The notes beneath the pieces were generated by a model. That model worked only from the letters and a program-made list of their open reading frames with translations. It was not told the origin of the DNA and searched no databases. A DNA stretch of 64,000 nucleotides from contig CBDCEX010000018.1 of NCBI GenBank assembly GCA_965216025.1, positions 496,001-560,000 of the forward strand, in the 5' to 3' direction. The first letter of the stretch is position 1, and every line of letters begins with the position of its first letter. Positions 1-7,578 of this stretch are shown here, one piece after another. Source of the stretch: JADFQT01 sp965216025. GTDB taxonomy: Bacteria; Chloroflexota; Dehalococcoidia; Lucifugimonadales; UBA3495. The translations under genes were made by a program, and so were the position numbers.

Positions 1-2
1 TA

Positions 3-578
3 GTAAGTATGTTCTCCGTCTTAACCCGGCTGAAACAGGTATGCAATTTCGACCAGGCCAGCGGCCAATCAATTAAGTTGGATGCTACGCAAACCTTGCT
101 TGAAAACATTCGGTCCAATGGCGGGAAAGTCCTGGTGTTCTCCCAGTTCGTTCAGACTCTGATGTGGCTGTCAAGCCGAATTCAGATCCAGCATGAGGTT
201 TTGTACGGTGGCCTTCCGTTAGAACAAAGGGAACGAATAATCGCCAAGTTTAGGCATGAACCCGGGCCACAAGCACTACTCGTTTCCCTCAAGGCAGGAG
301 GCGTCGGGCTGAATCTCCCAGAAGCCTCCACCGTGATTCTATTCGACAGGTGGTGGAACCCGGCGACCGAAGCCCAGGCGATCCAGCGGGCCCATAGATT
401 TGGCAAAGAAACTTCGCTCGAAGTCATTCGGTTCGTAGTTGAGGACTCGGTAGAGGAAAAAATTGCTGAGATACTCGAAGCTAAGGCCGAGCTTTTCGAG
501 CGATACATCGACGATGCACCTTCAGCTATATCCAAGGGAGCAACCCAGGAAGAACTGAGACAAGTCCTGGAAATCTAA
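3..578 (+). CDS. SNF2-type helicase, C-terminal part (cut by window edge)
   Basis: The reading frame is open to the window edge, so this is the 3' end of a larger gene. The 190 or so visible residues form the second RecA-like lobe of a SNF2/Rad54-type ATPase: a region reading KVLVFSQF, then LLVSLKAGGVGLNL (motif V) and the arginine-finger block QAIQRAHRFGK (motif VI, usually QAxxRxHRxGQ). Such proteins are double-stranded DNA translocases used in chromatin-like remodelling, repair or phage defence. The next gene, ParB-like, begins 53 bases downstream on the same strand, so the two are probably co-transcribed. No nuclease or methylase domain is visible in this fragment. The family assignment is firm; the exact role is unknown. 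Confidence 0.9.
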   Translation, partial: VSMFSVLTRLKQVCNFDQASGQSIKLDATQTLLENIRSNGGKVLVFSQFVQTLMWLSSRIQIQHEVLYGGLPLEQRERIIAKFRHEPGPQALLVSLKAGGVGLNLPEASTVILFDRWWNPATEAQAIQRAHRFGKETSLEVIRFVVEDSVEEKIAEILEAKAELFERYIDDAPSAISKGATQEELRQVLEI

Positions 579-631
579 TTCCTTGAGGAACAAGTCGAGC
601 TTGAGAAGCAGGCTCCAAGGGAGGACGTATC

Positions 632-1197
632 ATGGCTCGGATTAGAGAAGTTAAAGAGATACCTTTTGAAGACCTTGAGATCGGACTAGGACAGGTACGG
701 CTACGCGACGTGTCCAAGGAAGTCGACGAATTGGCGGACAGCATACGGCAAGTTGGGCTACTCGAGCCTATCGTAGTATGCGAATCGGAAACACCCGGAA
801 AGTTCGAAATAATTACAGGGCAACGCCGTTTCATGGCCCATCAGGAGCTTCAACTAGACAAGATTATGGCCGCAGTGTTGGATGAGAGCGTGGATGAAAC
901 CATGGCGAAGGTCCTATCTATCACGGAGAACCTCGTCCGGAGGGACCTTAACTCGGGACCTAATTGACGCCTGCACTCACCTCTATCACAAATATGGATC
1001 GATCAGAGTTGTTGCGGACGAAACAGGGTTGCCCTACTCCAAAGTCTCACAGTACGTGAAATATCAGACCTAATTGACGCCTGCACTCACCTCTATCACA
1101 AATATGGATCGATCAGAGTTGTTGCGGACGAAACAGGGTTGCCCTACTCCAAAGTCTCACAGTACGTGAAATATGACCAATTGGTGCAACCTCTTAG
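632..1197 (+). pseudogene. ParB-like protein, 5' part, broken by duplication and an IS
   Basis: The first ~105 residues are a ParB/Srx N-terminal domain: a segment starting MARIREV, the LADSIRQVGLLEPIVV helix and the ITGQRRFMAH motif that binds CTP in ParB proteins, then ENLVRRDL leading to the helix-turn-helix. The frame breaks near 957, where a 110-base tandem duplication begins; the second copy is back in the starting frame and continues with the HTH (TGLPYSKVSQYVKY). At 1198 an IS701-type element interrupts the gene. Removing the element and one copy of TTAG restores a continuous ParB frame with the fragment at 2654-3020. ATG 632 is preceded by a GGGAGG-like ribosome site. Likely role: DNA-binding partner of the adjacent helicase or a plasmid/ICE segregation protein. 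Confidence 0.8.
957..1174 (+). repeat. 110-bp tandem duplication inside the parB-like gene
   Basis: Bases 957-1064 are repeated at 1067-1174 with no differences that I can see and a two-base spacer. The first copy is out of frame with the gene start and the second is in frame. It may be a real slippage duplication or a contig-joining artefact. Confidence 0.9.
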
Positions 1198-2649
1198 TAC
1201 TACAACGACGGGTTTAAGGTGGCGGCTCCATCCTGCTTTCGCGGCGGGTGGAGCGGCGTCTCTCGTGGGAACGGCGAGCCCGTTCGTTGCGTAGCTGCGT
1301 ATCCTCCAGCCACAACAGCAATTGATCGGGCCCGAACTGCTCCCGGGGCAGCATCTCCCGCACCACCCGGTACACCTGTGGCCTCGTGATCCGGGGCATC
1401 TTTTTCCCCCCAATCCTGCTGCAGGCTCAGCAGGAACGCTCCACCCAGCAGGCACATGGCTATGTGGTGATGCCACCCTGCCCAGCTGCGGGTCTCGTAT
1501 TCGTCCAGCCCCACGTCACCCTTCTCAGTCTCGAACTCCGTTTCAATGCGCCACCTGGACCCACCCACGTAGGCCAGAGTCTCCAAGGTTGTGCCCTCGG
1601 GAGCGTTGGACAGGTAGTAGCGGGGCTCGCTGCCGTCCAGGTTCCGGCGCCAGACGGCCCACAGTTCCTCGCCGGGCTTGCGCCTCCTGGTGGCCCGCAC
1701 CCGCTGGGCACTGAACCGGTAGGTGCGCGGCCCCTGGCTTCCCTGGGCCACCGTTATCTCCCGCCAAGCCTCATCCGGCAGTTCATCACCGCGCTGCTCC
1801 ATGGTCCGCCGCTGCCCAGGCCGCAGCTTGGGTTTGCGGGGGCGGCCGAACCCCGGATATTCCGGACTGGTCCAAGCCGGGTCCAAGGGCCAGACCGTAG
1901 TGCCGCCCGGAACGTCCAGCACGTAGCGCATCCCCAGGGCCGCCAGTCCCTCCCGGAAGGTCGGCGACATCCCGAAGGCGTCGTCTCCGGCAACCCACTC
2001 GGCCCTGAGGTAGCCCAACTCCAGGACCCGCTCCAGCATCTCCAGGGCCAACTCCGTCTTTGACCGGTAGTTCCGCCGGTCCTCCGGCACACCCGCCGCA
2101 GCACACCGGTCCTGGTCGGAGGTCCAACTCTTGGGCAGATACAGCCGCTTGTCCACCAACGCCCGGCCCAGCGGGCTGACGTAGGCCAGGAACATCCCAC
2201 CCTGGCAGTTGGCCACCTTGCCCAGCCTGCCGCAGTACTGCCGGGCCACTCCCGCCGATTTCCTGCCCTGCTTGGGGAAGTCGCTGCCATCGAACACCCA
2301 CACCGCCTCCGGGTGTCCCAGCCTGGGGGCCAAGTATTCCTGCAACCGCCCTATGACTGTCTCATCGGACCACCGGGCCTCGGTGAGAAAGCGCTGCATC
2401 GCCCGGGCCGAGATGCCCACCGATTCCGAGAGATTCTCGGCGTTGCGCCGCTCCTGGTCCTGCACCAGCAGCGCCTGAAGGTAATTCCCGCTGTGATCCC
2501 GCCACTGCTTGCGGCCGAAGGAGGCCGCAAAGAAGGCGTGGAATTCCTGAAGGCTGTCGTAGACCCGCTCGAAGCTCGCCGCATCCATCACCCAAACCCC
2601 CCAACATCATCTGTCCAGCCATCCTACCAGACAACTCGTCGTTGTAGTA
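1198..2649. mobile_element. IS701-family insertion sequence with TTAG target duplication
   Basis: The element spans about 1452 bp. Its ends are inverted repeats: left TACTACAACGACGGGTTT from 1198, right the near-complement ending at 2649. It is flanked by TTAG at 1194-1197 and 2650-2653. A four-base duplication of the form YTAR is the known signature of the IS701 family, and the single transposase fits. Deleting it rejoins the ParB-like frame exactly, so the insertion looks recent. Confidence 0.93.
1200..2591 (-). CDS. IS701-family DDE transposase (frameshifted near the C-terminus)
   Basis: This 463-residue reading frame carries an IS701-type (DDE_5-like) transposase: the motif VWVFDGSDFPKQGRKSAGVARQ gives the first catalytic Asp, WVAGDDAFG the second, and a WRIETEFETEKGDVGLDEYE block the glutamate. 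After LLSLQQDWGEK the frame loses homology. The expected tail (starting MPRITRPQVYR, ending SRMEPPP at 1214) is in another frame, separated at a T5C6 run (1401-1411, plus strand). So either the copy is frameshifted or the run was misread; the natural stop would be 1214. The gene lies wholly inside the IS at 1198-2649. Confidence 0.9.
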   Translation of the reverse strand: MMDAASFERVYDSLQEFHAFFAASFGRKQWRDHSGNYLQALLVQDQERRNAENLSESVGISARAMQRFLTEARWSDETVIGRLQEYLAPRLGHPEAVWVFDGSDFPKQGRKSAGVARQYCGRLGKVANCQGGMFLAYVSPLGRALVDKRLYLPKSWTSDQDRCAAAGVPEDRRNYRSKTELALEMLERVLELGYLRAEWVAGDDAFGMSPTFREGLAALGMRYVLDVPGGTTVWPLDPAWTSPEYPGFGRPRKPKLRPGQRRTMEQRGDELPDEAWREITVAQGSQGPRTYRFSAQRVRATRRRKPGEELWAVWRRNLDGSEPRYYLSNAPEGTTLETLAYVGGSRWRIETEFETEKGDVGLDEYETRSWAGWHHHIAMCLLGGAFLLSLQQDWGEKDAPDHEATGVPGGAGDAAPGAVRARSIAVVAGGYAATQRTGSPFPRETPLHPPRKQDGAATLNPSL

Positions 2650-2653
2650 TTAG

Positions 2654-3020
2654 ACAACTTGTCGACATTGGGGTGCCGATCCAGACAGCTCTTCGCGCGC
2701 AGCAGGCCGCCTCAGTTAGCGGAGAAGTTAATGAGGAGGAGGCGGTCAAATTCGCTAAAGAAATGGCTCCTATGTCTGGTGTGCAGCAGTCAAAGATAGT
2801 TTCGACTCGCACCAAGAATCCCACAATGCCCGCCGACAACATCATAGAGGACGTAAAGGCAGGAGGAAGGATCACTCAAGTCGTTGTCACCCTAAGCTCT
2901 GAGGTTCACGGCGCATTAACTAAGTATGCGCAGTTCCAGGGAACCAACAGCGACGACGCAGCCGGTATTTTAATCCGGAAAGCGCTCTACGATAACGATT
3001 TCCTTGAGGACCCCGAATGA
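2654..3020 (+). pseudogene. ParB-like protein, 3' part downstream of the IS
   Basis: This is the continuation of the ParB-like gene after the IS701 element. In the restored frame the protein runs from KYDQLVQPL straight into RQLVDIGVPIQTALRAQQAA. The remaining ~120 residues include an acidic stretch and a segment ITQVVVTLSSEVHGALTKYAQ ending in FLEDPE. The stop overlaps the ATG of the next gene (ATGA at 3017-3020), so the two were translationally coupled. The tail resembles the variable C-terminal part of KorB/ParB-type proteins, where partner specificity lies, but I recognise no specific motif. Confidence 0.75.
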
Positions 3021-3762
3021 AGGGCATTGCGGACCTAGAGTACCAAGGACTCTTGCGGTCTGTAGGTACTCACCGCAATACCCGGCCGCTTTCTCCGGTC
3101 GAGGTTGCTGAACTGTTGGGCAAGGCTGTCGCCGCTGGCGCGACGCGATCCGAGTCCGCCCAGGCGCTTGGTATTGGCCCAAGCCAAATATCTGCCTTTC
3201 TCAACCTGCTCCAACTCGCTCCCCCAATACGGCATTTAGCAGACTGGCAAGGGAGCAAAGCCGCTTCGATCGCATTCTCTACAATGGCGGAACTAAGGCG
3301 CCTACAGCGCGATGACCAAGTGGTCGCTGCCAACGCTGCTCTAGCGCATAAGCTCACTTGGAAAGAAGCGGTCCAACTAGTGCAAATCACCATGCGTTCC
3401 GGCAATCCCATAGAGGAATGCATTGCTCAGGTCCTTAATCTGCGCCCTCAAATTGTCACTCGCCACTTGTTCGTCGGAGCAGTGACTAACACACAAACTC
3501 GCGCTTGGCTTAACACAATGCCGCAAAATCAGCGTGATGGAATGCTGTCCAATGCGCTGCGGACTTACAGGGCCGGATTATCCTACCAATGTCCGCTTGG
3601 GCGTCGATGAAGCTTACAGGGCCGGATTATCCTACCAATGTCCGCTTGGGCGTCGATGAATTCACGGTCCTTTCCGACCACGCCCTCCCAACCCTGTTGG
3701 GGTTGCAGCCGAATGATATAGAAGCGTCCATCAATCAGACTTTAGCCGAGGCGCAGGAATGA
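3017..3762 (+). pseudogene. Second ParB/KorB-like HTH protein (frameshifted by 49-bp duplication)
   Basis: The gene starts at an ATG overlapping the previous stop. Residues ~25-70 (LSPVEVAELLGKAVAAG, then ALGIGPSQISAFLNLLQLAP) form the helix-turn-helix of ParB/KorB proteins, but the N-terminal nuclease/CTPase-like domain is missing, so it may work as the partner of the upstream protein. The frame is continuous to 3610. A 48-base segment is then repeated (3564-3611, 3613-3660), which shifts the frame; after the second copy a plausible C-terminus (VDEFTVLSDHALPTLLGL) runs to the stop at 3760-3762. An unshifted product would be ~230 residues. Function is inferred from context only. Confidence 0.65.
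3564..3660 (+). repeat. 48-bp tandem duplication near a gene 3' end
   Basis: Two identical 48-base copies (3564-3611 and 3613-3660) are separated by one base, and they disrupt the frame of the KorB-like gene. It is the same kind of short direct duplication as at 957-1174 and 21115-21373. Confidence 0.9.
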
Positions 3763-3884
3763 CAGTCGATTATCCCATCGAAGTCTTACTGCCATCGGGT
3801 TCACCCCGCGAGCGTCACGCAAACGCCCCTTCATGTGACTGTCACATTACTGGCGTCCCCCCGTTGCGCCAGCCCGTCACATAA
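3759..3884 (+). CDS. Small coupled ORF, probably truncated
   Basis: An ATG overlapping the previous stop (ATGA) opens a 41-codon frame beginning MTVDYPIEVLLPSGSPRERH. The first ~20 residues look like a real protein start in an operon. The remainder runs into the palindromic sequence upstream of the serine recombinase and is probably junk created when the recombinase module arrived. I recognise no family. Confidence 0.35.
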   Translation: MTVDYPIEVLLPSGSPRERHANAPSCDCHITGVPPLRQPVT

Positions 3885-3889
3885 AGGTA
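3833..3889 (+). promoter_or_regulatory. Palindromic candidate recombinase site or operator
   Basis: Just ahead of the recombinase start lies a perfect inverted repeat ATGTGAC-T-GTCACAT (3833-3847), then GGCG/CGCC half-sites and another GTCACAT. Arrays of inverted half-sites next to a resolvase gene often serve as res sites or autoregulatory operators. This role is inferred from position and symmetry only. Confidence 0.45.
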
Positions 3890-3899
3890 TAGTCCCGGC

Positions 3900-4553
3900 A
3901 TGACGACTTACGGCTATATCAGGACCAGCCGGCAGCGCATCCAGGGAACCGCCGGCAGCGACCCCGAAGCCCAGGCCCACCAACTCCGTCAGGAGGGCGT
4001 CCCCGAGGACAACATCCACTGGGACGTGGGTGTCTCGGGAGGCACCGGCACCAACAGTCGGGCCGGCTGGCGGGCCCTCAACGCCCAGCTGGACTCAGGA
4101 GATATTCTGGTGGTGGTGGCCATCGACCGGATCGGCCGCCGTTGGATGGACACGGTGAACGCGGTGCGGGACCTGCGCGCCAGGGAGGTCAGGATCAGGT
4201 CCCTGGCCCAGTCCGAAGCCACCTGGGTCACCTACCTGGCGGCGGAGCCGGACACTGCCGAGGCGGTGATCGGGGATATTCTGACCACCTTCATGGCATG
4301 GGCCGCGGAGCAGGAGCTGCAGGCGGTGAGCCGCCGGACCAGGGCCGGCCTGGAGCGGGCCAGGGCCGAGGGGAAGACCCTGGGACCGCCGCCCCGGGTT
4401 GACGACGACCAGGTGGAGGCGATGGCCAGGCTGAGGCGGGAAGGGCAGAGCTTCCGGTCCATCGGCAGGATGTTCGGAGTATCGCGCACCACGGTGCAAC
4501 GGCGGCTGCAGGAACAGGAAGCTGTGAATCTTGAGGATTCACGGGCTGCTTAG
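3900..4553 (+). CDS. Small serine recombinase (resolvase/invertase type)
   Basis: This is a 217-residue protein of the Tn3-resolvase/DNA-invertase size class. It has the catalytic serine in YGYIRTSRQ (Ser10), the DPEAQAHQLR segment that contacts the nucleotide flip, VVVAIDRIGRRWMD with conserved active-site arginines, and a long E helix (EQELQAVSRRTRAGLERARAEGKTLG). The C-terminal helix-turn-helix is GQSFRSIGRMFGVSRTTVQRRL. It catalyses site-specific DNA inversion or resolution. A palindromic site lies directly upstream. Two similar recombinase remnants and one more intact copy sit within 7 kb, so this gene probably belongs to a repeatedly inserting module. Confidence 0.92.
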   Translation: MTTYGYIRTSRQRIQGTAGSDPEAQAHQLRQEGVPEDNIHWDVGVSGGTGTNSRAGWRALNAQLDSGDILVVVAIDRIGRRWMDTVNAVRDLRAREVRIRSLAQSEATWVTYLAAEPDTAEAVIGDILTTFMAWAAEQELQAVSRRTRAGLERARAEGKTLGPPPRVDDDQVEAMARLRREGQSFRSIGRMFGVSRTTVQRRLQEQEAVNLEDSRAA

Positions 4554-4755
4554 CCCCAATCCACCGAAGGAGGGCGTGTAGCGGGGCCCTGAAGAGACAA
4601 GAAAGAGCTCTTGTGCCTCTGGGATAATGGTTTTCGAGCCAGAAAACCGGTCCCAAAACAGGAGCACCCAATAGCAACCACCCCGACGGCATCCGTGTCT
4701 CTTCCGACGACCACTGCCCAACGAGGCTCAGCGGCGGAAAACGTATATTGCTTTC

Positions 4756-4938
4756 GTGACCACCTACGGTACATCCGCACTAGCAGGGCATCCAGGTTGG
4801 CGTTCCCGGACGCTGAACGAGCGACAGACGGAGAAGGCGCGGCGGATGGTGGAGGCGAGGATGTCGCTGCGGTTCGTCGCCGGCGATCTGGAGATCAGCC
4901 GGGACGCGCTCCGGAGGGCACTGCGGGAGTCGTATTGA
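4756..4938 (+). pseudogene. Serine recombinase remnant lacking its catalytic core
   Basis: A GTG-started 60-codon frame begins with a recombinase-like MTTYGTSAL and ends with a resolvase-type HTH (LNERQTEKARRMVEARMSLRFVAGDLEISRDALRRAL). The ~120 residues between, including the DRL/R active-site helix, are absent. It looks like an internal deletion of a gene of the same family as those at 3900 and 6465. A free HTH of this kind could still bind the recombinase site, but I treat it as a relic. Confidence 0.65.
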
Positions 4939-5035
4939 TGGACAGTCTGATTTTAACCTCGGGCTGTCCTTTTGTTGCCCGGGTAGTCCAGGACCTGAAA
5001 CTGCAGACCGTTTCGGTCTGGCAGCTAGGGGGCCT

Positions 5036-5329
5036 GTGATCGCTGACAACAACGGGGATCCCCGGGAGAACTGGGCTCAGCTCGAGGCCCTCCACTTCTT
5101 CCTCCTGGAGCACAGCTCGTGGGAGACCGGCGTGGTCCAGGACTTCGCCAACCAGGATGAGATCGCGAACAACCTTGGCTGGCCGGTGCACCAGCTGCGA
5201 AAGAGCCTCGCGGTTCTCCGGGACCTCGGGGAAATTGAGGTCCAGCGTCGGACCCACAACAGGTACCGCCTTCGGCTCCCGTCACTAATCTTTGCCCCGG
5301 AATACTTGAACGCCAGGAGGGCATCATGA
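5036..5329 (+). CDS. Winged-helix DNA-binding protein, coupled to DUF2971 gene
   Basis: This GTG-started gene encodes ~97 residues. The segment ALHFFLLEHSSWETGV is followed by a helix-turn-helix (NQDEIANNLGWPVHQLRKSLAVLRDLGEIEV) and a wing (RRTHNRYRLRLP), which reads as a compact winged-helix fold of the MarR/replication-initiator type. Its stop overlaps the ATG of the DUF2971 gene (ATGA at 5326-5329), so the pair is translationally coupled and probably one functional unit. A short regulator ahead of a possible effector is typical of toxin-antitoxin and small defence operons. No specific family is recognised. Confidence 0.6.
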   Translation: MIADNNGDPRENWAQLEALHFFLLEHSSWETGVVQDFANQDEIANNLGWPVHQLRKSLAVLRDLGEIEVQRRTHNRYRLRLPSLIFAPEYLNARRAS

Positions 5330-6174
5330 GCAGCTTAGCGAGCACCGGTGGCTTGGTGGAAGTCCTCTACAAATACGTTACTTCGGAACGGGTCCTGACC
5401 TGTCTTCCGGAAATCGGAGACGGGACTCTCCGTGCTACCCAGCCCGCAGCCCTGAACGATCCTTTTGAATGCGAGGTGGCACCTGGCTTAGCTCGCGCGG
5501 ACCAACTGGCCGAGGATGTAGAGATAGCGGAGGTCCTTTCGAGTCTCAATGGTGCGACTCCGATCAGTGACGCCAAGGTGCGGGAGGCCCGGTCCAAGTA
5601 TGGGAGTCTGTTCTTGAGGGAACTGCTGGTCGGTCAGTTGTCCCAACGTTATGGCATCGTTTCGTTTTCTTCGGATCCTCGCCATCTTCTGATGTGGGCC
5701 CACTACACGAGGGATGGTTCGGGGTTTGTTATCGGCTATCAAGTGGATGCTCTAAGGTCACTTGGAAGGCATGAAGACAGTCTCAGAGAAGTCAGGTACG
5801 AGACTCGAACCCTCCCTATTGTCGAATATCCCGTGCTTTCTGAAGAAAATGCGAACATCTTGCTCTCCTTCAAGAGCGACCATTGGAGTTACGAGTCGGA
5901 GTGGCGGCTTATCGTAGAGTTGAGCGACACCATCGGTACTGGGTCACGGGACTCCGGTGATCTGCCAATCAACTTGGTTCGGGTGCCGAATGAGGCTGTC
6001 GTGGACGTATTCCATACTGAGCGCACTCCGATGAATATCGTTGAAGAGGTCCGTGGGCGGTTGCAAAATCCAAACAACAGGTATGGTGTTCAGCGCCTTA
6101 CAAAACTGGTTGCCTCTGCCACACGGTTCGGGTACGAAGATGCTTCAGACGGAACAGATTCCTCCGGAGGTTGA
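5326..6174 (+). CDS. DUF2971-family protein (possible defence effector)
   Basis: The 282-residue product shows the features I associate with DUF2971: an N-terminal LYKYVTSERVL...TQPAALNDPFECEV, the central block FSSDPRHLLMWAHYTRDGSGFVIGYQ and a SDHWSYESEWRLIVEL block. The invariant NDPFE, MWAHY and K/H-W-x-YE-x-EWR positions are all present, so the domain should be intact. DUF2971 genes occur often in mobile and defence contexts; their biochemical activity is not known to me. The gene is coupled to the upstream winged-helix gene and flanked by serine recombinases. The last ~15 residues may derive from fused downstream sequence. Confidence 0.8.
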   Translation: MSSLASTGGLVEVLYKYVTSERVLTCLPEIGDGTLRATQPAALNDPFECEVAPGLARADQLAEDVEIAEVLSSLNGATPISDAKVREARSKYGSLFLRELLVGQLSQRYGIVSFSSDPRHLLMWAHYTRDGSGFVIGYQVDALRSLGRHEDSLREVRYETRTLPIVEYPVLSEENANILLSFKSDHWSYESEWRLIVELSDTIGTGSRDSGDLPINLVRVPNEAVVDVFHTERTPMNIVEEVRGRLQNPNNRYGVQRLTKLVASATRFGYEDASDGTDSSGG

Positions 6175-6464
6175 GCAGGCGTCTTTCGTCCCGGGCCTCC
6201 AGCGGTCCGCTTTACCTCGTTTTCATCGGCGGGACTCCCCAGCGCGGTTCCCCAGCCGATGTACTTCGCCAACATGGCGTTGCTGGGTCGCCGGGCCTGC
6301 CGCATGGTCGTGGAGTCCGGCGGTCCTGGCTGGAAACAGCCCTGTTTACGGCCCCGGCTGGGAATTCCCCCTTTTCGTAGCTCAGGGGGTGGCTGGAAAA
6401 CCCGGTTTATTTCTCCCTGGCAGGACGGTATACTTTTGCCCATTCCAGCCAGGGGTGCAGCAGG

Positions 6465-7025
6465 ATGACGCTCTACGGTTACGCTAGGGTCTCGGTAAGA
6501 GAGCCGGAGGACAAGAATCTGGACCTGCAGGTGGAGCGGCTGGTCCGCGCCGGCTGCTCCCTGGGAAATATCCGAGCCGAAGAAGCCAGCGGGGCCAGGA
6601 ACGACCGCGGCGGCCTTTTGGAACTGCTGGACCTGGTGGTCGAGGGGGACACCCTGGTGGTCACCCACATTGACCGGCTCTCCAGGGGGCTGACCCACGA
6701 GTTGCAGGTGATCGAGGGCCTGCACCGGGCGGGAGTGGAGTTCCGGTCCCTGTCGGAGGATTTTGATACGGCCACGGCCACCGGCAAGCTCCAGCTCACG
6801 ATGGTGCTCGCCTTCAGCGAGTGGTGGCGGAACTCGATCAGGGAGCGCTCGGTCGCGGGGCAGGCGAAGGCGCGGGCCGAGGGGCGGTTCCCTGGCCGGC
6901 GGCTGAGCCTGAACGAGCGGCAACGGGAGTACATCCGGGCAGAGCGGTCGAAGGGAGTGAGCCAGCGGGACCTAGCCAAGCGCCTGGAGGTCAGCCGTTG
7001 GACCATCCAGCAGGTGGACAGGTAG
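6465..7025 (+). CDS. Small serine recombinase (resolvase/invertase type)
   Basis: A 186-residue recombinase with catalytic serine in YGYARVSVREPEDKNLDLQ (Ser10), the GDTLVVTHIDRLSRGL active-site block, an E helix (WWRNSIRERSVAGQAKARAEGRFPGRR) and a C-terminal HTH (GVSQRDLAKRLEVSRWTIQQV). It is shorter than and clearly divergent from the copy at 3900. An inverted repeat (CCCTGGC/GCCAGGG) brackets a TATACT box just upstream, which could be an autoregulated promoter within the crossover site. It probably mobilises or inverts the neighbouring cargo. Confidence 0.92.
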   Translation: MTLYGYARVSVREPEDKNLDLQVERLVRAGCSLGNIRAEEASGARNDRGGLLELLDLVVEGDTLVVTHIDRLSRGLTHELQVIEGLHRAGVEFRSLSEDFDTATATGKLQLTMVLAFSEWWRNSIRERSVAGQAKARAEGRFPGRRLSLNERQREYIRAERSKGVSQRDLAKRLEVSRWTIQQVDR

Positions 7026-7578
7026 CGGTTGGGGGGCTGGGTGTGTCAACGCCGACGGCTGGCCCACGGGAACCGCGGCCATATGACCCGCAACGCGGTC
7101 TCCGATGCCGATTGCTGAAATCCCCGCTCTTGGAAACTAACCGCCTTCTTCTGCCCGATCCCCCAGCTCAGTAGCCTTCGACGTTCCGACCTTCGGCATC
7201 TTGGATTGTTTCCAATTGGGAGGCGGCGGAAGGGGCTGATGGGCCAGGAATCAGCGGGCGCAAGCCGTCGCCGCCAGGAATGGGAGCAGGCCATCGCCGC
7301 CCTGGACGCCACCGACGCCATCACAAGGCAACACCAGCAGGGGGATAGGAAGCCCTGAAGTGAAGCACCAACCTGATGAGGCTGTAGCAGGAACGTCAAA
7401 CCCCTCCGGCTGGACACCGACTCACCTCCTGGAGGCAGAAAACAAGAGCCCCGTCCACAAGGGACGGGCCTTATCTGTTTGTACCGCCTATGCGGGAAGA
7501 CCCTGACAGCAGACAGTAGGAAAAGGGAAACGGCCAGAGTAGACTATTTACTGAAATGCTCAATCAGAGGATCCACAG
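7026..7578. other. Non-coding stretch after the recombinase
   Basis: No convincing gene is seen in these ~550 bases. Short frames here lack ribosome sites and family resemblance. A GC-rich hairpin (7450-7468) is the only structured element noticed. Confidence 0.5.
7450..7468 (+). terminator. Possible terminator hairpin
   Basis: CCCGTCC pairs with GGACGGG across a five-base loop and is followed by a weakly T-rich CCTTATCTGTTTG. It could end transcription of the recombinase, but the T-tract is poor. Confidence 0.45.

Noticed and set aside
1386..2063. Plus-strand frames inside the IS701 element
   Set aside because: They are antisense to the transposase and have no start signals or motifs.
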